Assembly (NCBI RefSeq): GCF_001787335.1
Contig: NZ_CP014674.1
Location: 1 to 64,000, forward strand
Direction of reading: 5' to 3'
DNA from: Kozakia baliensis
GTDB lineage: Bacteria > Pseudomonadota > Alphaproteobacteria > Acetobacterales > Acetobacteraceae
DNA length: 64,000 bases
Each line of letters starts with the position of its first letter. Position 1 is the first letter of the stretch. The notes under the pieces were generated by a model. That model ran no database searches. It saw only the letters and a program-made list of their open reading frames with translations, and was not told the DNA's origin. Positions 9,126 through 18,057 of this stretch are shown piece by piece. Made by a program: the position numbers and the translations under genes.

Positions 9126-9608
9126 ATGGCGGAAATGGCGTACATCCGAAGCATGACTCAAGAAAAGCAGGAGGCGATGGCGCTCGCCCTGGCCGAAGCG
9201 CGTGCCGCTATGGCGCGGGATGAGGTTCCCGTGGGGGCGGTGGTGCTTGATGCGTGCGGTGCGGTTCTGGCGCAGGCGGGCAATGGCGTCGAGGCCGGGC
9301 ACGACGCCAGCGCGCATGCCGAATTGCTGGCGATGCGGGAGGCGGCACGCCTTCATGGCGATGCGCGCCTTACGGGATGCACGGTGGTCGTGACGCTGGA
9401 ACCCTGCCCGATGTGCGCGGCGGCGATGGTGCATTTTCGTGTTGCCCGGGTAATTTTCGGCGCATACGATTCCAAAAGCGGCGGCGTGGAGCATGGCCCG
9501 CGCATTTTCGAGCAGCCGCGTTGCCTGCACCGGCCTGAAGTGGTTGGCGGGGTAGGCGAACGCGAAAGCGCCGCGCTATTAAAGGAGTTCTTTCGGAAGC
9601 GACGTTAA
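9126..9608 (+). CDS. tadA: tRNA(adenine34) deaminase TadA / nucleoside deaminase
   Basis: The protein of up to 160 residues has the zinc deaminase motifs HAE (His and catalytic Glu in DASAHAELLAM) and PCPMCAAAMVHFRVARVIFGA. The C-terminal EVVGGVGERESAALLKEFF is typical of TadA, which converts A34 of tRNA-Arg(ACG) to inosine. Guanine or cytosine deaminases are less likely given this tail. The start is uncertain: the first ATG gives nine extra residues before MTQEKQEAM, which could be the real start and has GAAG shortly upstream. The gene is divergent from the amidotransferase gene. Confidence 0.88.
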   Translation: MAEMAYIRSMTQEKQEAMALALAEARAAMARDEVPVGAVVLDACGAVLAQAGNGVEAGHDASAHAELLAMREAARLHGDARLTGCTVVVTLEPCPMCAAAMVHFRVARVIFGAYDSKSGGVEHGPRIFEQPRCLHRPEVVGGVGERESAALLKEFFRKRR

Positions 9609-9737
9609 AAGAAAACTTAGCAAAGTTTGGCTTTTCGTCGTTTTTCGGTGCGGTATCTTGACTGATGGGGGAACTGCGCCATCGTTCAAAGCGCTCAAAC
9701 CGCGCCATTTTGTTTCGGCGCTATTATTGGGAAGATC

Positions 9738-11297
9738 ATGACAGACTCTTTTCGTCCGCGTTTGACGCCATCGCCATTCCGACGCTCTCTCGTCCTTGCC
9801 GCCGCCTCGGTGTTGGCGCTTGGAGTGGGCGTTACGTCTCCGGCTTTGGCCGAAGGTCCCATTCAGCCGCAGACGCAACTGCACACCTTGCCGAACTTCG
9901 TGAATCTGGTGAAGCAGGTGAAGCCCGCCGTGGTGTCCATCACCTCGCGCATTCGCTCGGATGTGGCGGAACAGGAAGAAGGTGGGGAGCCGCAGCAGCA
10001 AATGCCGCACGGCATGCCGTTTCCTTTCCCCTTCCCGTTCCAGATGATGCCGCAGCAACAGCAGCGCCGCACGATCGAAGCGCGCGGTTCGGGCTTCATC
10101 ATCTCGGCTGACGGGTATGTCGTCACCAACAACCACGTCGTGAACGGCGCGACCAAGGTGACGATCACGCTCGATGACGGCACGACGCTTCCGGCCAAGA
10201 TCATCGGCCGCGATCCGAAGACGGACGTGGCGTTGCTCAAGATCAAGCCGAACGGCAAGCTGCCCTTCATCGAACTGGGCGATTCCGACAATGTGCAGCC
10301 CGGCGAATGGGTGGTCGCGGTCGGCAATCCGTTCGGCCTCGGCGGCACTGTAACGGCGGGCATCGTTTCCGCGCGCGGACGCAATCTCGGCGCAGGGCCG
10401 TATGACGATTTCCTCCAGATCGACGCGCCGATCAACCACGGCAATTCCGGCGGCCCGCTGTTCAGCCAAGACGGCAAGGTGATCGGCGTGAACGCCGCGA
10501 TCATCTCCCCCTCGGGCGGCTCCATCGGCATCGGGTTTGCAATCCCGTCCAACACGGTCAAGAGCGTGGTCGATCAGCTTCGCAAGACCGGCCATGTCAC
10601 GCGCGGCTATTTGGGCATCAACACACAGATGATCTCGCCGACGATGGCGCAGGCGCTGGGTCTCAAGCCGAGCGAGCCGGGCGCACCGCCGGAAGGCGCG
10701 CTGGTCGCCAGCGTGGAGTCGGGCAGCCCGGCGGACAAGGCGGGCATCAAGAGCGGCGACGTGATCACGACGCTCAACGGCAACAAGCTGCACGACATGC
10801 ACGATCTGGTGGTGCATGTGGTTTCGATGGTCCCGGGCAGCAGCGCGTCACTCGGGTTGTTGCGTAACGGCAAGCCAATGAATTTCGACGTCAAGATCGG
10901 CAATGCGCCGAAAGACGGCGGAAGCTCGGATGCGAGCGGTTCGGACAGTAACGACCAGGCCGGCAGCGGGCGCATCGGCGTGTCGCTCGCTCCGCTTTCG
11001 CGCGATATGCGTCAGCAGCTTGGTGTGGACGAGAACGTTCATGGCGCGGTGGTGAGCGAAGTTCAGCAAGGCTCCGCCGCCGATCAGGCAGGTATTCGCC
11101 CGGGCGACATCATTCAATCCGTCGGCAATACGGCGGTCGAGAACCCGCGCGCGGTCATGAACGCGGTGCAGACCGTGCTGAAGGCCAAGCAGCCTGTTCT
11201 GTTCCGCATTCAGCGCGACGGGCAGCAATTGTTCATCGCGGTCGCACCGGGCGCGAGCAGCGATAATGACGACAATAGCGGTGACGACGCGAATTGA
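9738..11297 (+). CDS. degP: DegP/MucD-family periplasmic serine protease (Do)
   Basis: The 519-residue protein has a signal peptide ending at ALA near residue 38. The catalytic triad is visible as His133 (VVTNNHVV), Asp163 (KTDVALL) and Ser237 (GNSGGPL). Two PDZ domains follow, at about residues 285-385 and 415-505, each with a G-D-x-I turn (SGDVITTLNG, PGDIIQSVGN). HtrA proteases degrade or refold misfolded envelope proteins. A Gln/Pro/Met/Phe-rich loop (about residues 85-110) precedes the protease core, resembling the LA loop of DegP. No convincing sigma-E promoter was found in the 129 bases upstream. Confidence 0.95.
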   Translation: MTDSFRPRLTPSPFRRSLVLAAASVLALGVGVTSPALAEGPIQPQTQLHTLPNFVNLVKQVKPAVVSITSRIRSDVAEQEEGGEPQQQMPHGMPFPFPFPFQMMPQQQQRRTIEARGSGFIISADGYVVTNNHVVNGATKVTITLDDGTTLPAKIIGRDPKTDVALLKIKPNGKLPFIELGDSDNVQPGEWVVAVGNPFGLGGTVTAGIVSARGRNLGAGPYDDFLQIDAPINHGNSGGPLFSQDGKVIGVNAAIISPSGGSIGIGFAIPSNTVKSVVDQLRKTGHVTRGYLGINTQMISPTMAQALGLKPSEPGAPPEGALVASVESGSPADKAGIKSGDVITTLNGNKLHDMHDLVVHVVSMVPGSSASLGLLRNGKPMNFDVKIGNAPKDGGSSDASGSDSNDQAGSGRIGVSLAPLSRDMRQQLGVDENVHGAVVSEVQQGSAADQAGIRPGDIIQSVGNTAVENPRAVMNAVQTVLKAKQPVLFRIQRDGQQLFIAVAPGASSDNDDNSGDDAN

Positions 11298-11326
11298 TCG
11301 CCTCGTTGGCGGCTTGCTCGTCCGCG

Positions 11327-12373
11327 CTACAGCGCGGCGAGCAGACCGTCCACGTCCTCGGCTTCCGTCGCATAGGAGGTGACGAGGCGGATCAACACGC
11401 CTTTGACGCCTGGCGGCGTCGCCCAGCGATAGAAATGATATCCGGCCTGTTCGAGACCGGCGACCACCGGCTCCGGCAGAACCACGAACACTTCGTTGCC
11501 ATGCGTCTCGAAGGGCAGATTCGACCCCGCATGACGTTGGAAGCCATGCACTAGGCGTTGGGCCATGGCGTTGGCCTGGGTTGCATGCTTCAGCCATAAA
11601 TCGTTGGTCAGAAGCGCGCGAAGCTGTGCGCTGACATAGCGTTGTTTCGACCAAAGATGGCCACCGCGTTTGATGCGGCGAATGAAATCTTCCGCCAAAT
11701 CCTTCCGGAAGAACACCACGGCCTCCGCACCCATCGCGCCGTTCTTCGTGCCGCCGAAACACAGCACATCCACGCCGGAACGCCAGGTGATGTCGGCCAG
11801 GCTGCAACCGAGATGAGCGACGGCATTGCCCAATCGCGCGCCATCCAGATGCACGGCCAAACCATGTTCGCGCGCAACATGGGTGACGGCTCGCAGGTGG
11901 GGGAGAGTATAGACCGTGCCCCATTCCGTGGCCTGGGTAACGGAAAGAGCGCGGAGCGGGCTGCTCTGAATACCGCCTTCGCGGTTCAGATGAATGGCGG
12001 CAAGAATATCCTCGGGGTTCATGCGCCCGTCATTGGAGGGGATGCCGATCAGCTTCGCGCCATGCGTGAAGAATTCGGGCGCGCCGCCTTCATCGGTGGT
12101 GATATGAGCGCTTTGGTCGCAAAGCACCGCGCCATAGGGTGGCACCAAGGCGGAAAGTGCTAGGCTGTTGGCGGCGGTGCCGGTCGTAACCGGAAAGACC
12201 CAGGCATCATGCTCGAAAGCGGCGCGGAATTGTTCCTCTAATGCCGCCGTCTCTTCATCCTGACCGTAGGCGGCGGCGGAACCGTGATTGACACGGTTGA
12301 GCGCGTGCATGACCTCCGGACAGACCGGCGCGATGTTGTCACTGGCGAAATTCTTGCGTATTGCCTCGGTCAC
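11327..12373 (-). CDS. ltaE: Low-specificity L-threonine aldolase
   Basis: This 348-residue PLP enzyme of fold type I has the N-terminal [15 protein letters not shown] motif, the [15 protein letters not shown] cofactor loop, [10 protein letters not shown] with the PLP-binding Asp, and the Schiff-base lysine in [13 protein letters not shown]. It cleaves L-threonine/L-allo-threonine to glycine and acetaldehyde. The start codon is GTG, preceded by GGGGAA at proper spacing. The gene is divergent from folD with about 90 bases between them; glycine and one-carbon metabolism link the two by function, though not by transcript. Confidence 0.92.
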   Translation of the reverse strand: MTEAIRKNFASDNIAPVCPEVMHALNRVNHGSAAAYGQDEETAALEEQFRAAFEHDAWVFPVTTGTAANSLALSALVPPYGAVLCDQSAHITTDEGGAPEFFTHGAKLIGIPSNDGRMNPEDILAAIHLNREGGIQSSPLRALSVTQATEWGTVYTLPHLRAVTHVAREHGLAVHLDGARLGNAVAHLGCSLADITWRSGVDVLCFGGTKNGAMGAEAVVFFRKDLAEDFIRRIKRGGHLWSKQRYVSAQLRALLTNDLWLKHATQANAMAQRLVHGFQRHAGSNLPFETHGNEVFVVLPEPVVAGLEQAGYHFYRWATPPGVKGVLIRLVTSYATEAEDVDGLLAAL

Positions 12374-12462
12374 ATCCGTTCCCCATTCAAACGTTGGCGT
12401 TTTGCCGGACGAAGTCTGGACTTTGCCCTATCCGCGCCACGATAGCCATCCGAAGGATTTCT

Positions 12463-13356
12463 ATGACGCACGATCCTGATACCACCGGAAAGCTGATTGA
12501 TGGAAAAGGCATTGCGCACCGCCTGACCGATCGTGTGAAAACGGAAGTCGAGGCATTGCGCGAGCGCACGCAACGCCTGCCGGGACTGGCGGTGGTGCTG
12601 GTCGGTAACGACCCGGCCAGTGAAGTTTACGTCAAAAACAAAGCGATCCAGACGCACCGTGCCGGCATGCGTTCCTTCATGCACATGCTGCCGGAATCGA
12701 CCCCGCAAGAGGAATTGCTCGACCTGATCGCGCGGTTGAACGAGGACGCGCAGATTCACGGCATTCTGGTGCAATTGCCGCTGCCGCGTCATCTCGACCC
12801 GATCCTGGTGACCAATGCGATCGCGCCGCATAAGGATGTGGACGGCTTGGGCGAGGTGAATGCGGGGCGCTTGAGCCTGGGCATCCCGGGATTGGTGCCG
12901 TGCACGCCGTTGGGTTGTAAGATGCTGCTGAAAGAGACGTTGCCGAATTTACGTGGACTGCATGCCGTGGTGATGGGGGCGTCCAACTTGGTCGGCAAGC
13001 CGATGGCGCAACTCCTGTTGAGCGAGGGATGCACGGTGTCGGTCGGACATATCGATACGCGCAACCCGAAAGATTTGGCGCGTGATGGCGATATTCTCGT
13101 CGTCGCGACGGGTAAGCGTGGGTTGGTGCGCGGCGATTGGATCAAGCCGGGCGCTACGGTGATCGATGTCGGCATTACGCGGGTGGCGTTGGGAGACGGC
13201 AAGACGAAACTGGTCGGTGATGTTGCGTTCGAGGAAGCCTTACCAATGGCGGCGCATATCACGCCCGTGCCCGGTGGCGTCGGCCCCATGACCATCGCGT
13301 GTCTTTTGCATAACACCTTGCAAGCGGCGAAATTGGCGTTGGAGCCGGGATCATGA
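12463..13356 (+). CDS. folD: Methylenetetrahydrofolate dehydrogenase/cyclohydrolase FolD
   Basis: The 297-residue bifunctional enzyme interconverts 5,10-methylene-, methenyl- and 10-formyl-THF. Diagnostic motifs are the substrate-site YVKNKAI with catalytic Lys, GILVQLPLP, the DVDGLGEVN segment, [15 protein letters not shown] (Rossmann loop) and the C-terminal [15 protein letters not shown]. The start is the ATG before THDPDTTG; 34 codons upstream are open but lie within the promoter region of the divergent ltaE gene. The stop overlaps the next start by ATGA, coupling it to a MetF-like protein, so two folate one-carbon genes are co-translated. Confidence 0.96.
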   Translation: MTHDPDTTGKLIDGKGIAHRLTDRVKTEVEALRERTQRLPGLAVVLVGNDPASEVYVKNKAIQTHRAGMRSFMHMLPESTPQEELLDLIARLNEDAQIHGILVQLPLPRHLDPILVTNAIAPHKDVDGLGEVNAGRLSLGIPGLVPCTPLGCKMLLKETLPNLRGLHAVVMGASNLVGKPMAQLLLSEGCTVSVGHIDTRNPKDLARDGDILVVATGKRGLVRGDWIKPGATVIDVGITRVALGDGKTKLVGDVAFEEALPMAAHITPVPGGVGPMTIACLLHNTLQAAKLALEPGS

Positions 13357-14099
13357 GCCGGATCGCCGTCGAGTTGGTGCCGCGCGACAACGAAACGTTG
13401 TTGCGCGATTTCGAGGTAGTGCGTGAGACGGCGCCTGAAGTTTCGGCCATCAACCTGCCCGACCTGTTGCGGATGCCGGTGCGCTCCTGGGAAGGAGCAG
13501 CCACTTTGCGCGCGGCGGGGCCGTTGCCGATTATCCCCCATGTTCGCGCTATCGATATTGCCCCCGGCGCGCCTTTGCCGGGCGCCGAGGATGAAGGTCT
13601 GCGTGAAGTTCTGATCATTGCGGGCGATCCGCCGCCGGACGAAACGCATCGCGTCTATCCGAACACCAGTGAAGAAATCATCGCGCGCTATCGCCGCGAA
13701 GCGCCGCATCTGACGGTCTATGGTGCGTTCGATCCGTATCGCCGCGCGCCGTATCAGGAGTTGGAGGCGTTGCAACGTAAGCGGGATGCCGGGGCGTCCG
13801 GGTTTTTCACGCAGCCCTTGTTCGACCGGCGCCTGTTGGAACTCAGTGCCTCCTGGTTGGAGAAAGACACGGTGTTTTGGGGCGTCTCTCCGGTGATCGG
13901 CCCGAAATCCCGCGCCTATTGGGAACGAGTCAATCACGTGGTTTTCCCATCGGATTTCGAGCCGACATTGGACGCCAACATCGCCTTCGCGCGTGAAGTG
14001 CTGCAATTCGCGCGGGCGCGGAACGACAACGCGTATCTGATGCCGTTGCGCGTCGATCTGGCAAAATATCTCACGCCATTGCGAGACGCGATGCGCTGA
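13353..14099 (+). CDS. Short MetF-like methylenetetrahydrofolate reductase family protein
   Basis: The 248-residue product resembles the MTHFR TIM barrel: an N-terminal VELVPRD strand, the central [13 protein letters not shown] motif (compare LxxGD/GDPP of MetF) with an upstream HVRAID, the AFDPYRR segment, and [13 protein letters not shown] as in MetF's GAdffiTQlfFD. It is about 40 residues shorter than E. coli MetF and the FAD-binding loops are not obvious, so activity is inferred. ATGA coupling to folD supports a role in folate one-carbon flow, possibly 5-methyl-THF formation. Its stop codon lies inside a perfect hairpin. Confidence 0.7.
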   Translation: MSRIAVELVPRDNETLLRDFEVVRETAPEVSAINLPDLLRMPVRSWEGAATLRAAGPLPIIPHVRAIDIAPGAPLPGAEDEGLREVLIIAGDPPPDETHRVYPNTSEEIIARYRREAPHLTVYGAFDPYRRAPYQELEALQRKRDAGASGFFTQPLFDRRLLELSASWLEKDTVFWGVSPVIGPKSRAYWERVNHVVFPSDFEPTLDANIAFAREVLQFARARNDNAYLMPLRVDLAKYLTPLRDAMR

Positions 14100-14127
14100 A
14101 TTGTTTTACGTGAAACAATTCAGCGCA
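14092..14127. terminator. Perfect 15-bp inverted repeat spanning the metF-like stop codon
   Basis: The arms TGCGCTGAATTGTTT and AAACAATTCAGCGCA are exactly complementary around a six-base centre, and the TGA stop is within the left arm. No T-run follows on either strand, so a classical intrinsic terminator is not certain; mRNA 3'-end protection or a protein-binding palindrome are alternatives. Confidence 0.5.
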
Positions 14128-14254
14128 AAGCATCGGTCAAGGCGCTGCCAGAATTTTTGATGGCGAAACGATAGTCAAACTCCGCGATATATAATTATGA
14201 TGTCGATACGTTTCTCGGGAAGCCGGGATTTCTACTGTATCGATCAGGAATAGT

Positions 14255-16267
14255 ATGTCGCGTCGGGTATTGCTTTGTTTATCGAGCCTCTCTGCATTTT
14301 CTTTCGCATGGGCGGCTCCTCCAGCGCCGACGCAAAATTCGCCATTGCCGATGCGGCAGGTTTTCGCGCCGCTCGCTTTGCCGGATGCGTCGAACCGGTA
14401 TCGTTCCGGTTCCGGCCTGCCGGGGCCGGATTATTGGCAGAACCGTGTCGATTACGGCATCCAGGCGCGGATCGATACGGCAAGCCATGTCCTGCATGGC
14501 GATGAAACCGTCACCTACACTAATAACAGCCCGGATGCGCTCGATGAATTATGGGTGCAACTCGATCAGAACATTTATAAGGAAGGCGCGCGTTCCGGTT
14601 ACGCCAATCCAGAGCGGCACCCCCATTACACGGATGGCATGACCATTGAGCGGGTGGCGCTTATTCAAAACGGGCATGAAACGCCGCTAAAGCCGCTGAT
14701 TTCGGACACGCGTATGCAAGTTCGCCTGCCGAGTGCGCTGGCGGCGCATGGCGGCAAGCTGAAGCTTCATGTGGTGTGGCATCACACCATTCCGGGCGTC
14801 TGGGGTGGCCGTACGGCGGTGACGCCGGTGAAGGACGGCGAGATTTACGAAGTGGCGCAATGGTATCCGCGCCTCAATGTTTACGACGATAAACGGGGAT
14901 GGGATACGCTGCCTTATTTAGGGCAGGAATTTTTCCTTGATTACGGAGATTTCGACTACGCCATTACGGTGCCGTGGAATTTCACGGTAGTCGGTTCCGG
15001 CGCGTTGACCAATCCGCAAGACGTTCTCACTGCGGCGGAACGGTCGCGTCTGGCTGAAGCGGGGCGGAGCGATAAGCGCGTGATGATCCGCAATCTGCAG
15101 GATGTGACCGATCCGTCGAGCCATGCGGCGCGGAGCGGGGAGAAAACTTGGCGTTTTCATATGCAGAACACGCGCGATGTTTCTTTCGCGGCGTCTCCGG
15201 CTTTTCTGTGGGATGCTGCAAAGATCGATTTGCCGCCGCTTAGCCCCGCGCCGGGGATGAAGCCGGTTCCGAGGCTTGCGATGTCGGTTTATCCGCGGGA
15301 AGGGATCGGCACGCAAAAGTGGGATCGTTCGACGGAATATGTGAAACACGCCATCGAATATTTTTCCGAACAATGGTTTCCATATCCCTGGCCGAACGCC
15401 GTCAATCTCGGCGGCCATGGCGCAGGGATGGAATATCCGGGCATTGTGTTCGATGGTTATGAGGATCATGACGCGCAACTGTTCTGGATTTCCACCCATG
15501 AACTCGGCCATGGTTGGTTCCCGATGATCGTCGGCACCAATGAACGTCGCGATGCCTTCATGGATGAAGGCTTCAACACTTTTATCGATGCCTATGCATC
15601 GCAGCATTTCAACCATGGCGAATATGCGCCGAAGAAGGATTCGGAATTCGCGCCCAAAACCGGGCGTCCCGCTGATGATATCATTCCCATTCTGACCGAT
15701 CCGAACGCACCATCTCTCATGACGCCTTCGGAATTGGTGGCGGAGAAATATCGTCATAGCGTGACGTATTTCAAATCCGCCTATGGGCTGATGTTGTTGC
15801 GTGAACAGATTTTGGGGCCGGATCGTTTCGATCCCGCGTTCCGCCGCTACATTCGCGCTTGGTCGTTCCGCCATCCGGGACCATCGGATTTCTTCCGCTT
15901 TATGAGCAGCGAGACGGGCGAGGATCTGACTTGGTTCTGGCGCGGCTGGTATTTCGAGAATTGGTGGCCGGATTATGCGTTGGATAAGGCGTCTTACGTC
16001 GATAACGATCCGAAAAAAGGCGTTGAGATCGTCGTGCGCAATAAAGGCAAGCTGCTGCTGCCAGTGGTTCTAAGGCTGGATTATGCGGACGGCACCCATG
16101 CGGAGCGGCGCATACCGACGGAGAGTTGGTATCTGCATGATCATGTCACGGTTGCTTTCCCTGGCGGCCCGACATTGTCGCGCGCCGTGCTCGATCCCGA
16201 CCATGCGCTGCCGGAGCCGGATCGCTCGGATAACGTCCGCAACTTGGATACCACCGCTCATCCTTGA
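14255..16267 (+). CDS. Secreted M1-family zinc metallopeptidase
   Basis: The 670-residue protein has a signal peptide (cleavage near residue 20, AWA|AP) and the gluzincin motif HELGH at 415-419 with the third zinc ligand Glu438 in MDEGFNTF. GAGMEYPG upstream corresponds to the GxMEN substrate-recognition loop of M1 aminopeptidases. The N-terminal half is the beta-rich M1 domain. It is probably a periplasmic or exported aminopeptidase; the specificity is not readable. It stands alone, with 155 bases of upstream sequence, and converges on the GH13 gene with a strong hairpin between. Confidence 0.88.
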   Translation: MSRRVLLCLSSLSAFSFAWAAPPAPTQNSPLPMRQVFAPLALPDASNRYRSGSGLPGPDYWQNRVDYGIQARIDTASHVLHGDETVTYTNNSPDALDELWVQLDQNIYKEGARSGYANPERHPHYTDGMTIERVALIQNGHETPLKPLISDTRMQVRLPSALAAHGGKLKLHVVWHHTIPGVWGGRTAVTPVKDGEIYEVAQWYPRLNVYDDKRGWDTLPYLGQEFFLDYGDFDYAITVPWNFTVVGSGALTNPQDVLTAAERSRLAEAGRSDKRVMIRNLQDVTDPSSHAARSGEKTWRFHMQNTRDVSFAASPAFLWDAAKIDLPPLSPAPGMKPVPRLAMSVYPREGIGTQKWDRSTEYVKHAIEYFSEQWFPYPWPNAVNLGGHGAGMEYPGIVFDGYEDHDAQLFWISTHELGHGWFPMIVGTNERRDAFMDEGFNTFIDAYASQHFNHGEYAPKKDSEFAPKTGRPADDIIPILTDPNAPSLMTPSELVAEKYRHSVTYFKSAYGLMLLREQILGPDRFDPAFRRYIRAWSFRHPGPSDFFRFMSSETGEDLTWFWRGWYFENWWPDYALDKASYVDNDPKKGVEIVVRNKGKLLLPVVLRLDYADGTHAERRIPTESWYLHDHVTVAFPGGPTLSRAVLDPDHALPEPDRSDNVRNLDTTAHP

Positions 16268-16278
16268 GTTTCGATGAT

Positions 16279-16310
16279 GCGATGCCGACCGGATGGATGG
16301 TCGGCATCGC
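16279..16310. terminator. 12-bp inverted repeat between convergent genes
   Basis: GCGATGCCGACC and GGTCGGCATCGC pair perfectly around an eight-base loop, in the short gap between the ends of the M1 peptidase and GH13 genes. No T-run is present on either side. The position fits a bidirectional transcription end. Confidence 0.55.
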
Positions 16311-16317
16311 GTCGTAA

Positions 16318-17976
16318 TCAATCCACGTTTTCCAGCCAGACGGCGCTGTTGCCGGGCAGGATCTTGGTCTGATCCAAATCCAGGCTGGAAGCCATGATGG
16401 TGCCCTGCGGCAACGGCACCTCCTCCGTACCGAAATTGATGACGACGCGCACGGAGCCGTTTTCGAAATCCAGCACATCCTCCATGCTCTCGTGCCATTG
16501 CAATGCGCCGTCGCCCAGGCCGCGTTCTTTTCGGATTTTCAAAAGTTGGCGGTAGAGTGCGAGGGTGGAATCGGAATTCTTCTCTTCTTGGTCTACGGCA
16601 TAGCGTTTGTAGCTTTTGGGCTGAGGCAGCCAGGTTTTCCCGGTAGTGTTGAAGCCCAGGGCCGGTGCGTCGGCCTTCCAGGGGAAGGGAATGCGGCACC
16701 CATCCCGGCCGATTTCCTTTCCTTCCGTGCGGAAGAAGGCTGGGTCCTGCCGAAAGCGTGCTTCCATTGTGGTATGCTCGGGAAGGCCGAGTTCCTCGCC
16801 TTGATAGAGCGTAACGGAGCCGGGGAGGCCGAGTGTCATGAAGATGGCGGCGCGGGCGCGGCGTAGGCCGAGTTCTTCATCGGGTTGTTCGTCGTTTTCA
16901 CCGATTCCCGGTGGGCGCGTGCCGGGTATGGAGAGACCGAGGCGTGTGACATGGCGCACGGTGTCGTGGTTGGACATGACCCAGGTGGCGGGCGCGCCGA
17001 CGGCGTTCATGGCCTGAATCGAAGTATCGATGACATCGCGATAGGCTTGAGCGTTCCAGAGGGTGAGCAGATAATCGAAATTGAAAGCCTGATGCATTTC
17101 ATCGGAGCGTACATAACGGGCCAGGCGCTCTTGCGGCTTCACCCAGGCTTCGGCGACAAGCATTCGTTCGTCAGGGTAGGTATTGAGAATGCTGCGCCAG
17201 GAACGATAGATATCGTGGATACCTTCACGATCCCACATCGGGGCGTCGCTGGGCGTTTTATCGTCATGATCGCCGACCATGGTGGCGCGCACCTGAAAGT
17301 CCGGCAGCCCTTTCCCTTTAATGAGACCGTGTGCCACGTCGATGCGAAAGCCATCGACGCCGCGATCGAGCCAGAAGCGCAAAATATCTTCGAATTCCGC
17401 ACGCACTTCGGGGTTATCCCAATTCAAATCCGGCTGACGACTATCGAAAAGGTGGAGATACCATTGCCGGGAGGCCGATCCGGCCCGTTCGGGTTCCTTT
17501 GTCCAGGCAATGCCACCGAACACGCTTTTCCAATTATTAGGCGGTAATTCGCCATGTTTGCCTTTGCCGTCCCGGAAAATATAGCGCGCGCGCTCGGGGC
17601 TGCCGGGGGGCGAGAGCAGGGCTTGCTGAAACCAAGGGTGCTGATCGGAAGTATGATTGGGCACCAGATCGGCGATGACGCGCAGGCCAGCGCCATGCGC
17701 CTCCGAAATCAGATGCTCAAAATCGGCGCGAGTACCGAAAATCGGGTCGATATCGCGATAATCCGAGACATCATATCCGGCGTCGATCTGTGGCGAGCGG
17801 AAGCAAGGCGAAAGCCAGATCGCGTCCACGCCGAGCTTGACCAGATAGGGAAGATGCGTGGCGATGCCCGGAAGATCCCCGATGCCGTCGCCATTGGAAT
17901 CGGCGAAGGAGCGGGGATAGATCTGATAGATAACGGCATGACGCCACCAGAAGCTTGGCTTGGTCGACACAGGCAT
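16318..17976 (-). CDS. GH13 alpha-glucosidase
   Basis: The 552-residue enzyme starts with WWRHAVIYQIYPRSFADSNGDGIGDL, shown here only in part as the conserved YQIYPRSF and DGIGDL motifs of oligo-1,6-glucosidase/alpha-glucosidase subfamilies. Region I VPNHTS, region II DGFRIDVAH (nucleophile Asp near 214), region III MLVAEAW (acid/base Glu) and region IV MSNHDTVRH are all present. No signal peptide is visible, so it acts in the cytoplasm on imported sucrose, maltose or isomalto-oligosaccharides. It is third in a minus-strand run after Nudix and GH32 genes (81-base gap), pointing to use of sucrose-derived sugars. Confidence 0.9.
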   Translation of the reverse strand: MPVSTKPSFWWRHAVIYQIYPRSFADSNGDGIGDLPGIATHLPYLVKLGVDAIWLSPCFRSPQIDAGYDVSDYRDIDPIFGTRADFEHLISEAHGAGLRVIADLVPNHTSDQHPWFQQALLSPPGSPERARYIFRDGKGKHGELPPNNWKSVFGGIAWTKEPERAGSASRQWYLHLFDSRQPDLNWDNPEVRAEFEDILRFWLDRGVDGFRIDVAHGLIKGKGLPDFQVRATMVGDHDDKTPSDAPMWDREGIHDIYRSWRSILNTYPDERMLVAEAWVKPQERLARYVRSDEMHQAFNFDYLLTLWNAQAYRDVIDTSIQAMNAVGAPATWVMSNHDTVRHVTRLGLSIPGTRPPGIGENDEQPDEELGLRRARAAIFMTLGLPGSVTLYQGEELGLPEHTTMEARFRQDPAFFRTEGKEIGRDGCRIPFPWKADAPALGFNTTGKTWLPQPKSYKRYAVDQEEKNSDSTLALYRQLLKIRKERGLGDGALQWHESMEDVLDFENGSVRVVINFGTEEVPLPQGTIMASSLDLDQTKILPGNSAVWLENVD

Positions 17977-18057
17977 CGGCTATGTTCCATCGGACAGTTT
18001 CGATAGCCGCAACGCGGGTGACGGTGGCGGGTTCGCCATCGTGAAAGAGAGCAGGAT

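Noticed and set aside
9650-9737. A sigma-E type promoter for degP (GGAACT near 9669)
   Set aside because: No TCAAA/TCTGA element at 15-17 bases spacing.
9579-10817. A 412-codon minus-strand frame opposite degP and tadA
   Set aside because: Its product is Arg/His-rich with no domain and it overlaps two confident genes.
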